DNA of 64,000 nt from Suillus spraguei. Lineage: Eukaryota; Basidiomycota; Agaricomycetes; Boletales; Suillaceae. Positions within the stretch are counted from its first letter, which is position 1. Every line of letters begins with the position of its first letter. Positions 42,295 to 53,967 of the stretch are shown here, one piece after another. The translations under genes were made by a program, and so were the position numbers. The notes beneath the pieces were generated by a model that was not told where the DNA came from, ran no database searches, and saw only the letters and a list, made by a program, of their open reading frames with translations. The DNA lies in the NCBI GenBank assembly GCA_016800925.1, contig JABCPU010000236.1, forward strand, positions 1 through 64,000. Reading direction: 5' to 3'.

Positions 42295-44028
42295 AACAGT
42301 AGACCATTTTCGCAGTACCAATGATCAAAGAACAGGTTTGCGATCTCATGTGCATTCATACTCATCTTGCATGGGACAAGTTGGACATCGGCACCAAGTC
42401 TATCTGTGATTGTCATGATGCTGTCGAAGCCTCGTTTGGAAGGCAGAGGGTAAATGGAATCTATAGCAATGGAGTCGGCTCTCTTGTCCGGTACTGGCAG
42501 GGGATGAAGAGGGCCTGTTGGCTTCGTCATTCGGCTTTTGTTGCATGCACATTCAGGACATGATGGTATGTAGCTGTCTTCAAGGTCATGTCTCATATTT
42601 GGCCAGTAATATGATTCTCTGATGCTGGCATAGGACTTGTCGATTCCAAAGTGACCTAATTGGTTGTATGCAAGTCAGAAGATGGTTTCGCAGAGGTGAG
42701 TCACACAGGGGATGACCAATCTATTGTTGAGGTATAATAGTCCATCGCGTCGCTATAGTCCTGGAAGGGAGTCTACCAGCTTTTCGAGTTTGGAGCACCA
42801 TGGGTCCGTTGCTTAGCTGTTTTTGATGTTGGCCAGAAGGGATTTATCAGAAGTGATGGAGAGGACAAGCGTGATGGGCGAACAGTGCTGTTGGATGTTG
42901 TTGGGCATGTGAATGGTTTGTTTTACATATAAGGGGCGTTGTCATCAGGTGGCAGTTGGGAGAGAGCATCGGTGACGCTGTTGTCTTCACCTTGTATGTA
43001 TTTGATAGTGAAGTAGTACTGTCCAAAAAATTCCTGCCAATGTGCTTGTCGTCATGACAGTTCTTGTTGGGTGAGAAAGTTTTCTAAGGTGCGGTGGTCA
43101 GTATAAACAGTGAATGGAGTCACTAGCAGTTCCATGTGCCATTTTTTGATTGCTCGCACTATTGATAACAATTCCTTTTTGTGAACTGGATAATTGAGTT
43201 GCGCTGAACATAGTTGCATTGAGTCAAATGCCACCGGTTGAGCTGTTTGTGGCGTTGTTCCAATGCTAAGCATTGCACCGATGCGCCAATCACTTGTGTC
43301 ACAAGTCACAAAGATTTTGTTTTCACTGAGATTGTCGTGGTCAATGGTCGTGAGGCAATCTTGGCTGATCACTAGCTGTTTGATAGTGTTGAAGGCTGTT
43401 TGATGTTCATTGTTCCAGCCAGGCCAGTCGTGCTTGCTTGCTTTTGTCATCAATGGTGTGAGAAGTCGAGTATGGTCAGCCAGGCTTGGCAAGAACTGAT
43501 CAAGGTACCATATGAGACCTAAGAAGGAGCACACATTGTTCGTCGATTTGGGTACTGGCCAGTCTAGTATGCACTTCACTTTCGAGGTGTCTGCCTCTAT
43601 TCCTGAAGCTGATATGCGGTGCCCAAGAAAATCAATTTCTGTACAAAACAATGAGGTTTTCTTTGGTGATCAAAACAAGCATGCCTTTCATAACACATCC
43701 ATGACAAGTTTTACGTTTTTGGTGTGTTCAGCAACAGTTTGAGACCATATGATGATGTCATCCAAGTAAGTGTGACAGATTTTGCCAATAAGACCTCTGA
43801 GCACAATGAACATACATCGCTGGTGAGTTGCTGGTGCGTTTCGGCCACCATGTGGCATTACGGTCCACTCGTGCAGGCTTTTTGGAGTATCGATTGTGGT
43901 GTATTTGATATTGTCAGGGTGAATGCGTGTCTGAAAGAATGAATTCATCATGTCGATTTTACCAAATATCTTACCCTTTGCGCAGTCTCGTAGTATTTGG
44001 TCAATATGAGGCAAAGGGTGGTTGTCTG
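42295..44028 (-). pseudogene. Gypsy-3 RT (second half), RNase H and integrase
   Basis: Minus-strand gypsy pol. From 44028 down: DNHPLPHIDQILRD, GKIDMMNSFFQTRIHPDN (palm Asp), MPHGGRNAPATHQRCM and YLDDIIIWS (catalytic YLDD, intact). Then after a frameshift IDFLGHRISASGI, FLGLIWYLDQFLP, the RNase H box VTCDTSDWRIGAML, KELLSIVRAIKKW and VYTDHRTLENFL, followed by a degraded stretch and integrase (SCPECACNKSRMTKP zinc part, SIAIDSIYPLP with Asp, SIMTITDRLG). It stops at CENGLLF where copia LTR-E begins. Several stops and shifts make it inactive. RT differs clearly from Gypsy-1 and Gypsy-2. Confidence 0.88.
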
Positions 44029-44797
44029 TGTCATATACCATACTTCTAATCTCAGATCCGATCATATCCGTCCAGATCCGATCGTTTCCATATCCGTCCG
44101 TTCCACAGATCCTGTCCGGACCCCCCATCCGAATGTACTCACTTCTCGCACCTTAACTCCCTGGTGAACATCTGCGTCTATCTCCTTTCGTCATTTCTCC
44201 TACTACCGGTACTCCGGCTGTTTATATTTCCGTCCTGTGTTACTGATCCGTTTCCTGTGTTCATTTCCGATTCATGCTTACTGATCCGCTGTGCAATAAC
44301 TAATAGACTTCCGTTACACTTCATACATAGCCCTCGGTCCCGGACTTGCTGATTATCCGTCTTAGATACTTACTGTATATAAACCACTTGTAGATCTCCG
44401 TAGAACCTTAGTTCGAATATCATCTTAGATTCTGCTCATTCTGCCTCCTCCGGACTTAAGCCACTCTCCGCTTTAAGTCACCTTCCGAGACTTAGGATTG
44501 ACTCCTATAGTCCATACCTCCGACTCTATCTTCGGATAGTCCATCTCCGTTAGTTTCTAGTTAGGAACTCGTTCCGAAACTAGCCTTAATCTCTTCCCTC
44601 TCCTTACATTCCGAATTACCTTCGGACATATTATATCCGACACCTTCGGACACCCGGATCCGTCACGCAACCCCTTCTGGGTCTTCGGACGAATAACTCC
44701 TCCCTGAAATAAAGGGCATTACTCGAGAAAGGGGCACAGTGTACGAACTGAGGCCAAAGCCCTTCGGATCTCTCTACCCTTGAGTACAGTCTTAACA
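44029..44797. mobile_element. Solo LTR-D, target duplication GTCTG
   Basis: 769 bp, TGTCATATACC to CTTAACA (minus sense TGTTAAG to ATATGACA), rich in ATCCG and TCCGGA words. Perfect GTCTG flanks at 44024-44028 and 44798-44802. Removing it joins Gypsy-3 RT from ALNANTVPD to DTDNHPLPHID. Confidence 0.93.
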
Positions 44798-45462
44798 GTC
44801 TGGAACAGTATTAGCATTGAGAGCTTGATAATCATTTACCCAATGTGGCAAAGCCATCAGATCTTTCTTTGGAATGAGGAAAGTGGGTGAGACGAAGGAG
44901 CTTGACGGAGGTCAAAGATGGCCGGCAGCAATATGTTGATTGAGTAGTGTGTCCCAGGCTTCTCTATATTCTGTGGCATGTTATATCATCGGCATTGTAT
45001 TACTGTATTAGGGTCCTTCAATGTGATCTGATGCACAATATCTGTTGGTAGTTCGTTAATATACGGGATGTCATCTGGAAACCTATCATTGTATTTTCGA
45101 CACATCTCTGTGTCAAGTCACTCAAGATGTTCCTTATTAGCCTTGATAAAGGCCAAAGTGTCGATGCGTCATCATAACAGGCTGACGACATTTGGGGATT
45201 CCGTCATCACATTGGTATTGTTGATGCGATTCACGAGCACATTTTTGAGTTCTTTTATGACGTCTTTCCACAGTTTTGATATTTGAGGCTGTGTCAGGAT
45301 ATTCACTTTTACATGTTCTTTGTGTCATGGAGGATTAAGAAGATTATAATTTGATTCTTTCATGATACAGGTGCAGGAGTCATGATCTATAACAAGACAA
45401 TTGTGTGATAAGAAAGGTCCTCCAAGGAGGAGTGGCACTGCAAGATTAGGCACAATGATCGC
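44798..45462 (-). pseudogene. Gypsy-3 protease end and RT start
   Basis: The minus strand reads VPNLAVPLLLGGPFLSH and NCLVIDHDSCTC (end of the protease region), then after a stop an approximately continuous frame to DDIPYINELPTDIVHQITLKD, the gypsy RT N-terminus, then the RT fingers (IEKPG.., SSFVSP-like in a shifted frame) up to DYQALNANTVPD. Stops near 45330, 45120 and 45000 break it. Confidence 0.75.
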
Positions 45463-45837
45463 TGTAAAGATACAACCTAACCTGGGCTGTAGATAAACTA
45501 CCTCCTAAGTTAGTATGTGTGGTCTTGCGCTCCATCTAGTCTGCTTCACTTGCGAAACAAGAGTGTTTGACCCTAAAGGGGGATGCCTGTTAGTATGGTT
45601 AAGTTCGAGTCAAACCGATGTGCAAATGTAGCATCGTAGTCAGCAGTAAGTTGCCGTGGTCAGCGATGATGCCGCTGGAACTAGCTTCGTATGTAGCAGT
45701 GCTACCGTAGTTGAGTTAAAGTCAGTAACAGTAACATCGAGCAAGCAATGGTGAGCGATAATATCTGCAGTAGCAGTAAGGTTGCGAGCAGGGCAAGGAA
45801 ACAGTAAAGAAGGCCATGGTACTTTCAGCGGTAAGGT
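45463..45837 (-). mobile_element. LTR-B fragment in Gypsy-3
   Basis: Inverse of the last 375 bp of LTR-B: on the plus strand it starts TGTAAAGATACAACC and stops at ACTTTCAGCGGTAAGG. The 5' part of the LTR is missing. It separates Gypsy-3 Gag from protease. Confidence 0.87.
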
Positions 45838-46535
45838 TGGGCGGTTTCGAGAGGGGCTATGCACATGTCATCCTCAGAGTCTGATCCATCTTCGAGGACC
45901 AAAGATGGCATCACTGCTCCTACAGGTCCTACAGTGACAATGGTCTTGGTTCTTGGTTTTGCAGTGACAGCGTCTGTTTCCATTAGGGTCTTGTATGAAG
46001 AGGCTTCTGGTGCACCGTCCATGCAGTCTTTGGACTGATGCGATATGTAGAACTTTCGACACTTGAAGCAGCCTTTGTGTTTTATCAACAAGGCACGTTC
46101 AGCTTCTGTTAATGGACTTAAGTGTGTGGATGACATGTACGTCTTGGCATATGATGGTTTGTTGAATGAAGACAAAGTGGTGTTGCATTTTGAAGTCTTG
46201 TGTATCTCTTCAGCCATTTTTCTGTGAGAGGCGAGGTCCTCAAGATGTGCCTCATTGAGGAGTTTGATCGCTTCAATCCAATCTTTAAGTGAAAGGTTGT
46301 CAGCAAGCTTCGCTCTGAATACAGGAATTGAGAGTTCATTGCAGATGTGCGCTTCGAGTTGGTCATGAAGTTGAACTTCAGAGAGATAAGCCAGGTTTCC
46401 ATATAGCAAAGTGTTTTGGTTTTGGATGTCCAATGCCCACTCATAGAATGGGCGGCTTCCTTGACATGAACCTAAGACCTTTTTGCGTAGTTTGATGGCC
46501 CAGTGGCTTTCGAGTCAAGCATTCCTGAAAACTGT
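45838..46535 (-). pseudogene. Gypsy-3 Gag, C-terminal part
   Basis: About 230 minus-strand codons. FRAKLADNLSLKDWIEAIKL and a helical region precede SPLTEAERALLIKHKGCFKC. The zinc knuckle is C-x2-C-x6-H-x4-C (CFKCRKFYISHQSKDC), a wider spacing than the retroviral CCHC but common in this gypsy group. An acidic tail with DGSDSEDDM follows. Frameshift near 46435. The N-terminal Gag lies beyond the LTR-B pair at 48445. Confidence 0.85.
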
Positions 46536-48444
46536 TGTAAAAATACAACCTAGCTTGGGCTGTAGATAAACCACTGCCTAAACTAGTATGTTAGTCTTGC
46601 GCTCCATCTAGTCTGCTTCACTTGTAAGAACAAGAGCATTCGACCCTAAAGGGGGATGCCTATTTAGTATGGTCAAGTTCGAGTCTAACTTATTTGCAAA
46701 ACAAGCGTCCAAGTCAGCGGTAAGTTGCCATGGTCAGCGATAATACCACCGGAACTAGCGTCATGTGTAGCGGTGCTACCATCGTCGAGATAAAGTCAGT
46801 AACAGTTGCGTCTAGCGAGCGATGTCGAGCAGTGGTCTCAGCAGTAGTGGTAAGGTTGCGAGTGGTGCAAAGAAACAGTAAAGAAGTCTGCGGTACTTTC
46901 AGTGGTAAAGTAGTGGAGTGTGAGAAGTTCAGTCAAAAGTAACAATCAAAAGTCCAGCGGTATGCCGGCAGTAACGGAGAACGAGTGTGATGTATTAACA
47001 AGCGATAAGGGAACTTTAAAGACTATGTCCACTACTGGATTGATCCAGAGCTAGACAATAATCCTGACCTATAGTACGTGCAATGGTGTAAAATCAGGTA
47101 CTGTATCGTGTGGGGTACACGGTGCTTATATCCTAATTTGTATGTACTCAGAATACTCTAGGCAGGATCAGTAGCGCTGGAGTGTAGTAACCGCCGTAAG
47201 TAAACATAGCACGAGGCGCTGCGGTGTAACAAACATATTGGTGCTGGGCTTAAAACCCCATATTTTGACACTCGTCTCACATCTACAGGAGCTACCACTA
47301 GTCCATGGCCTTCTTACCCCTTTAGCAGTAACCAGCGGCATCCCACGCTTACCGCACACTGTACCGACTGCCGCACCACATTCCATGAACCGATGTCCTT
47401 CCATGTCCTTGCCGCGTCCGCATAGCTCCATTTGGTGCATAGTTTGTTTCCTGTTTGTTATCACTGATTCCACGGCAAGCGTTATTACATGTTGCCTCGT
47501 GCTGCAGCACCTCGTGCTATGTTTACTTATGGCAGTTACTACACTCCAGCGCTACTGATCTCGCCTAGAGTATTCCGAATACATACAAATTAGGATATAA
47601 GCACCATGTACCCCACATGATAGAGCACCTGATTTTACACCATCGCACGTACTATAGGTCAGGATTATTGTCTAGCTCTGGATCAACCCAGTAGTGGACA
47701 TAGTCTTTGAAGTTCCCTTATCGCTTGTTAATACATCACACTCGTTCTCCGTTACCACCGGCATACTGCTGGACTTTTGATTGTTACTTTTGACTGAACT
47801 TCTCACGCTCTGCTACTTTACCGCTGAAAGTACCACGGACTTCTTTACTGTTTCTTTGCACCGCTCGCAACCTTACCGCTACCACTGAGACCACCGCTCG
47901 ACATCACTCGCTAGATGCAACTGTTACTGACCTTATCTCAACGATGGTAGCACCGCAGCACACGATGCTAGTTCCGGCAGTATCATTGCTGACTGCGGCA
48001 ACTTACCGCTGACTCAGACGCTTGTTTCGCAAATAAGTTAGACTCGAACTTGACCATACTAAATAGGCATCCCCCTTTAGGGTCGAATGCTCTTGTTCTT
48101 ACAAGTGAAGCAGACTAGACGGAGCGCAAGACTAACATACTAGTTTAGGCAGTGGTTTATCTACAGCCCAAGCTAGGTTGTATCTTTACAGCAGCACGAG
48201 GCAACATGTAATAATGCTTGCCGTGGAATCAGTGATAACAAACAGGAAACAAACTACGCACCAAATGGAGCTATGCAGACGCGGCAAGGACATGGAAAGA
48301 CATCGGTTCGTGGAACAAGGTGCAGCAGTCAGTACGGTGTGCGGTAAGCGTGGGATGCCACTGGTACTGCTAAATGGGGTAAGACGGCCATGGACAAGTG
48401 TCAAAATATGGGGTTTTAAGCCCAGCGCCAATATGTTCGTTACA
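46536..48444 (-). mobile_element. LTR-B (minus) split by another LTR-B
   Basis: Two pieces, 46536-47224 and 48191-48444, form one inverted LTR-B of about 943 bp from TGTAAAAATACAACC to ATGTTCGTTACA. It lies in Gypsy-3 Gag. The outer 4-bp flanks (CTGT, CCAT) do not match. Confidence 0.9.
47225..48190 (+). mobile_element. Solo LTR-B inserted in LTR-B, duplication GCGG/GCAG
   Basis: 966 bp, complete, opposite orientation to its host copy. Flanks GCGG (47221-47224) and GCAG (48191-48194) are a 4-bp duplication with a single CpG-type transition. Confidence 0.92.
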
Positions 48445-48990
48445 CCATCATGTATTGTGTGAAGGTCCTGGCGTTAAGTGTAGCTTGCTGTGTCTTATAC
48501 CATGTGTGAAGGCGGGGATCTAATATTCCAGATGCTACCATCTTTACTTGATCAGCCTCTTCCACCAACTTGTGTAGAAAATACATCTTGCAAGCACTTT
48601 CCCAGTCATGGGCAACTTGCAGCATGATTTTGCCTGCAGTGAGTTTGGGTGGTTTATTTGGAGCTGTCTGATCCACTGTGGCTGATTTCGTCATAGTGCA
48701 GGAGCAAATGGAGGTTATATGCACATTTTTGGAGTCTGACTCCAATGAAGAATCACTGTATGTTCTTGTGGATGCGGTATGTGTATTATGAGTGATGTTG
48801 GATGGAATTGAGGTTAAGGTTGATATTAGTTTGGGAGGGGACTGTCATATTTGGTTCCTTGCACGCTGACGCATAGTCAAGGAAGTAGGGACAGTGAGTT
48901 TTCTTTGTATGGAAGACAGTTTGACAGGTCTGGTAGCACGTGGGTAGCCCGGCAGTTTGAGAGATAGTCATTTGGTTTAAACAACACAAG
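48445..48990 (-). pseudogene. Gypsy-3 Gag, N-terminal part
   Basis: The minus strand reads an N-terminal stretch from about ATG 48989 (MCCLNQMTISQTAG), then, in another frame from 48745, TAGKIMLQVAHDWESACKMYF and VASGILDPRLHTWYKTQ up to QYMMV, the start of the gypsy Gag helical domain. It continues at 46535 after removal of the LTR-B pair. The two frames show at least one shift. Confidence 0.7.
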
Positions 48991-49228
48991 TTCTGTTTCT
49001 GTTAAAAAAAAAGTGAAACCCCACACGGGAGAGACAAGGAACACTAAACAGATCAAACAAGGTAACAGGACAAAACTGTGGATTCTTAGTGCATTGTACT
49101 AATAAGTAGGTGATGGTAGGTTGGAGACCCGAGTTCCCTTGAACTCATACAAGGTTTGCGGAATATAAGGGGATATGTCACATGATGTATGATAATGTAA
49201 GCAAGTCATAAGCAGTCAGCTTACAGAG
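48991..49228. other. Gypsy-3 leader or LTR remnant, no gene
   Basis: Lies just upstream of Gypsy-3 Gag on its strand, with an A/T homopolymer run near 49001-49012. It may be the leader or worn 5' LTR of Gypsy-3. No repeat partner was seen. Confidence 0.35.
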
Positions 49229-49753
49229 TGTTAGATTCTGCATCCAAGAGCCCCTATCTGGAAGAAGATAGAGATATCCAGAAATGATATCCGGAAGTAT
49301 TTTAGGTCATGTGACCTGTCATCCAGATTAGGTTACTCCTCTTAAATCAATGGACTTCCTGTCAAGTAGCAGAGCAGACTAATACTCATCCATAGAAATG
49401 ATAGCATAGCGTACAGCTACTTACTCCAGACTCTGTCATATCATTGGAGATGATGATGAAGATACTCCATACATATTTAGTATAAGAACAACATGTAAAA
49501 CTACAAGTTAAAGGGTAGAAATAAGAAATCTATTCTGTACTGAAGTTACTCTACTCCTATAAACCAGATTTCCAATTCTTTCTGGTTCCTAACTTAGTCC
49601 GCTCTTCCAGAACCCCTATTTCTGGAATACCTTCAGAAAACATCTTGGAAACCTCCTATGAAAATCCTTCAGATTCCCTTTGGAAACTTCATTGGAAACT
49701 CATCTGGAAGCTCCAGATTCTTTTCCCCCTATACTCCAGCAATAACTTTATCA
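49229..49753 (+). mobile_element. Solo LTR-F, plus orientation
   Basis: 525 bp, TGTTAGATTCTGCATCC to AACTTTATCA, inverse of 31780-32295. Flanks CAGAG (49224-49228) and GAGAG (49754-49758) differ at one base. Confidence 0.87.
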
Positions 49754-49976
49754 GAGAGCTCCACCACACCATTCCCAACACCATGAATGCCATGCACAAA
49801 TGCCCAGTGCACGTCAGCAACTGCCGACATGGCTCAGACAAGTATGGGACAACAGACAGGAGCAGAGAACAAGTATACAAGGTTGACCATCACTGGGATG
49901 AGTTGTTGGACATTGCCAGAAATAGTAATATGGCTGAGCATCGCAGGGACGAGCTTTCAGACAGGCTTGGTCTCAG
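49754..49976 (+). other. Possible fragment of an unknown gene
   Basis: About 70 codons read openly between two solo LTRs, charged and His/Arg-rich (HRRDELSDRLG, HHWDELLDIARN). No start, splice site or family is recognised. The reading is cut by LTR-B at 49977. Confidence 0.3.
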
Positions 49977-50923
49977 TGTAACAAACATATTGGCACTGTC
50001 CTTAAAACCCTATCTTTTAGTGCACATCTCACGTCTATGGGTATCTCCACTTGTTCATGGTCGTCTTACTCCTTTAGCATATGCCAGCGGCATCACATGC
50101 TTACCGCACACTGTACTGATTGCCACACCATGTTCCATGAACCGGTGTCCTTCCATGTCCTTGCCTCGTCTGCATAGCTCCATTTGGTGCATAGTTTGTA
50201 CATGACCACTTATCACTGATTCTACGGCAAGTCTTATTACATGTTGCCTCGCCCTGCAGCTGCCTCATGCTATGTTTACATATTGGTGGTTACTTCATTC
50301 GAGCACTACTGATTTCGCATAACACATCCGGAGTACATATGAAATAGGATATAAGCACCACATAGCCCGCACGATACAGTACCTCATTTTTCACCATACT
50401 ATAGGTCAGGATTAGAGTCTAGCTCTGGATTCACCCAGTAGTGGACTTAGTCTTTAAAGTTCCTTATCACTCGTGAATTGATATCACTCATTCGCCATTA
50501 CCACTGGACTTTTTGACTCCTATTTTGACTTCGCTTCACGCTCACCGCTGCTTTACCACTGAAAGTACTGCGTTTTTCTTTATTGTTTCTTCTGCACCGC
50601 TCGCACCTTACCGCTACTGCTGACATTACTGCTCACTATTACTCACTCTATGCTACATTTTCAGGCATTGTTTCAGTCATGCTAGTACCACTACTTATGA
50701 CGCTAGTTCCGGTGGCACCATCACTAACCGCGGCAACTTACCACTGACTGCAGCATCATATTGGCACATTGGTTTGACAGTAACTCGACTATACTAACAG
50801 GTATCCCCCTTTGGGGTTGAACACTCTTGCTTAGCAAGTGGAGCAGACTAGACAGAGCACAAGACTCACATACTAGCTTAGGAGGTAGTTTATCTATGGC
50901 CCAGGCTAGGTTGTATCTTTACA
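49977..50923 (+). mobile_element. Solo LTR-B, target duplication TCAG
   Basis: 947 bp, TGTAACAAACATATTGGCAC to GTTGTATCTTTACA, perfect TCAG flanks at 49973-49976 and 50924-50927. With the ATGG copy at 14815 this fixes the duplication length of the family at 4 bp. Confidence 0.94.
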
Positions 50924-51076
50924 TCAGCACAAGTATTGACTTGCAACGAAGATGATGACTGGGCCATGACATGCTGCCACTTGCAACTAAGGCATGAGTA
51001 GGAACTGGGAGAAGGATTTCTGCAATCAATGTTAAATTTAGACATTTTGATGTGACAATATAGTGTAAAAACCAGT

Positions 51077-51552
51077 TGTTACAATTGTACGTGCCCCTAT
51101 TCATTTCTCTTTGCTTCTTTACTTGTACATCATATCGCATGACTCTGATTCATATGCTCAATGCATCTGTACTATAGTTGCCTTCCTTATTTGGATACGC
51201 ACTTACTTTCCCACACCTCTCTTGGTCCGTGCGCACATATTGGTCTATTTAAGCATGTTGTACTTGTAGTAGATTCTTTACTTTAATCTTACTGGGTTTT
51301 ACCTGGAACTTCCTTCGCTTAGGTCTCCAACCTAAGTCGTCCTTGAATCGTCTCTAAGTCTAAGCACTCCTTAGCCTTAGTCTCTATTCTCGTAGAACCT
51401 CTTAGACTTATATTAGAGGTCGAACCCTTGATCGTACTCGGAATGTGTTCCTTGTACTTTCACCTTGTCCTCCTTTGGACATTGTAAGAACTTCTCAGCA
51501 GACCATCTGTGTCTTTTCACTGTCGCTGGTGACACCACCCCAGTTTGTAACA
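51077..51552 (+). mobile_element. Solo LTR-A, target duplication CCAGT
   Basis: 476 bp, perfect CCAGT flanks at 51072-51076 and 51553-51557. Surrounding 50928-51076 and 51553-51612 hold no gene. Confidence 0.93.
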
Positions 51553-51612
51553 CCAGTAAGGCTCCGGCTGTGAGTTTCATAGGGTGTGCGACCTGCTAAA
51601 ATAAGAGTGCGC

Positions 51613-52527
51613 CATAAAGATACAACCTAACCTGGGCTGTAGATAAACTACTTCCTAAGTTAGTATGTGTGGTCTTGCACTCCATCTAGTCTGCTTCACT
51701 TGTTGAACAAGAGCATTCGACCCTAAAGGGGGATGTTTGTTAGTATAGTCAAGTTCAAGTCAAACCAATGTGTGAATATGATGTCGTAGTCAGTGGTAAG
51801 CTGCCACAGCTAGCGTGGTAAGTAGCAGTACTAGCACAGTTGAAACAATGCCTGTAAATGTAGCGTTGAGCAAGCGATAATGTCTGCGGTAGCGGTAAGA
51901 TGCGAGTGGTGCAAAGAAACAGTAAAGAAATCTGCAGTACTTTCAGCAGTAAAGTAGCGGTGAGTGTGAAGTCCAGTCAAAATAGGGGTCAAGAATCTAT
52001 TGGTATGCCAGCAGTAACGGTGAATGAGCGATATCGATTTACAAGCAGTAAAGAACTTTTAAAGACTATGCCTACTACTGGGTAGATCCAGAGCTAGACA
52101 CTAATCCTGACCTATAGTACGGTGAAAATGAGGTACTGTATTGTGTGGGGTACGTGGTGCTTATATCCTAAATCGTATGTACTCAGGATGCATTAGGGGA
52201 AATCAGTAGCGCTCAAGTACAGTAACCGCTGTATGTAAACGTAGCGCGAGGTGGCTGCAGCATGAGGCAACATGTAATAAGACTTGCTGTGGACTCAGTG
52301 ATAACAAACTATGCACCAAATGGAGCTATGCAGATGAGGCAAGGACATGGAAGGACATCAGTATGTGGAATGTGGTGCGGCAATCAGTATGGTGTGCGGT
52401 AAGAGTGAGATGCCACCGGTATGCACTAAAGGAGTAAGACAGCCTTTGGACAAGTGGAAACTCCTATAGACGTGAGATGAGTGCTAAAAGATAGGGTTTT
52501 GAGGCCAGTGCCAATATGTTTGTTACA
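51613..52527 (-). mobile_element. Solo LTR-B, duplication GCGC/GTGT
   Basis: 915 bp, CATAAAGATACAACC (TG mutated to CA) to ATGTTTGTTACA. Flanks GCGC (51609-51612) and GTGT (52528-52531) are compatible with one 4-bp duplication in which both CpG-context C became T. Confidence 0.82.
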
Positions 52528-53392
52528 GTGTTGAATAGTTAGATGAATCATTAGCAATAGTTATGCGATAATGAAAGTTATAATTCTGTGACCAAAGATG
52601 ATGAGACTGATCTGATTGCCTGTTGAAATGAGTGTACATGAGCTATTTTATACTGTGAAACACTAAGGGTCCTTAGGTATGGAAAGGCCGAACAATTAGG
52701 TGAAAATGGCTGCAGAAGGATGTGGTGTTGAGCCTGACAGGGTAGAGTAGAGAGAAAGGAAAGAGAGTACGAGAATTGAGTGAGTGGCACTATGAAGGGG
52801 TATGGTATTTGACAGAGTTGACAAGAGTTTTGCTTTTTTTTGACAGGGTAGCGGAGAGGGACTAAGGGCCAATATATGAGGAAGGGATGATGGCAAATGA
52901 CAATGGAGTTGAGCTGAGGCGGTGGTTGTTGATGGTGGTCAAGGTAAGCATTACTTTGGCTATTTCTGGATGCAGGTGATTAGTAATCACTACAATAGAC
53001 ACCTAGTAAATACTTACATATTTTTCAAAAAAGTGTGAAGCCTACAAAAAAGAGGTTCAAATGGGTTTGAACCTATTCACTACCAGCCTGAACCCTAAAC
53101 CTTGGACTGGACCATGTGTCCAGTTTGAAAAGGTTCAGGTTTGAACCGAGGTTCAGAACCAGACTGCAGCAGCACTAGATGAGAGTCAATGAATAAATAA
53201 ACTGTCATCCAGTCAGAGAGTGTGAGATTTTTATGAGATGAAGGTGAACTGTCAAGTGAAAGAGCTGAAGTTTGAGGAGTGTCCTTTGTGATAATTTTCC
53301 ACTATTTCACAGGTCAGTTGTATGCTGCAGGCTTATCATGGGGTTTACGCTTCAAGTTTAGTGACATTTTTGTGTATGATAGTTCAAAAAAA
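52528..53392. other. No gene recognised
   Basis: Short frames only. 53050-53165 has repeated GGTTTGAACC/GAACC words forming small inverted repeats. No domain or known repeat. Confidence 0.4.
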
Positions 53393-53967
53393 CAAGTTGA
53401 GCAAGCAATAGCGAATGGTGATGTCAGCAGTAGCGGTAAGGTGCAAGTGGTGCAGAAGAAACAATGAAGAGAACCGCAGCACTTTCAGTGGTAAAGCAGT
53501 GGTGTGCATGAAGTCAAGTCAAAATAGGAGTCAAAAGTCCAGCGGTAATGGTGAATGAGCAATCTCAATTTAATGAGCAATAAGGAAACTAAAGACTAAG
53601 TCTACTACTGGGTGGTTCTAGAGCTAGACACTAATCCTGACCTATAGTATGGTGAAAATAAGGTACTGTACTGTGTGGTGTAATGAACATATTGGCACTG
53701 GCCTCAAAAACCCTATCTTTTAGCACTCGTCTCATGTCTATAGGAGTTACCACTTGTCCATGGCCATCTTGCCCCTTTAGCATTGCCGGCGGCATCCCAT
53801 GCTTACCGCACACCATCCTGACTGCCGCACCATGTTCCATGTACTGATGTCCTTCCATGTCCTTGCTGTGTCCGCATAGCTCCATTTGGTGTGTAGTTTG
53901 TTTTATGTTTGTTATCACTGATTCCACGGCAAGTCTTATTACATGTCGCCTCGTGCCACAGCTGCCT
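53393..53967. mobile_element. Two LTR-B fragments in inverted arrangement
   Basis: 53393-53679 is a middle part of LTR-B in minus orientation. 53680-53967 is the first 288 bp of LTR-B in plus orientation (TGTAATGAACATATTGGCAC). The first is 3' and 5' truncated, the second lost its 3' part at a junction with Gypsy-2-type pol. Confidence 0.85.
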
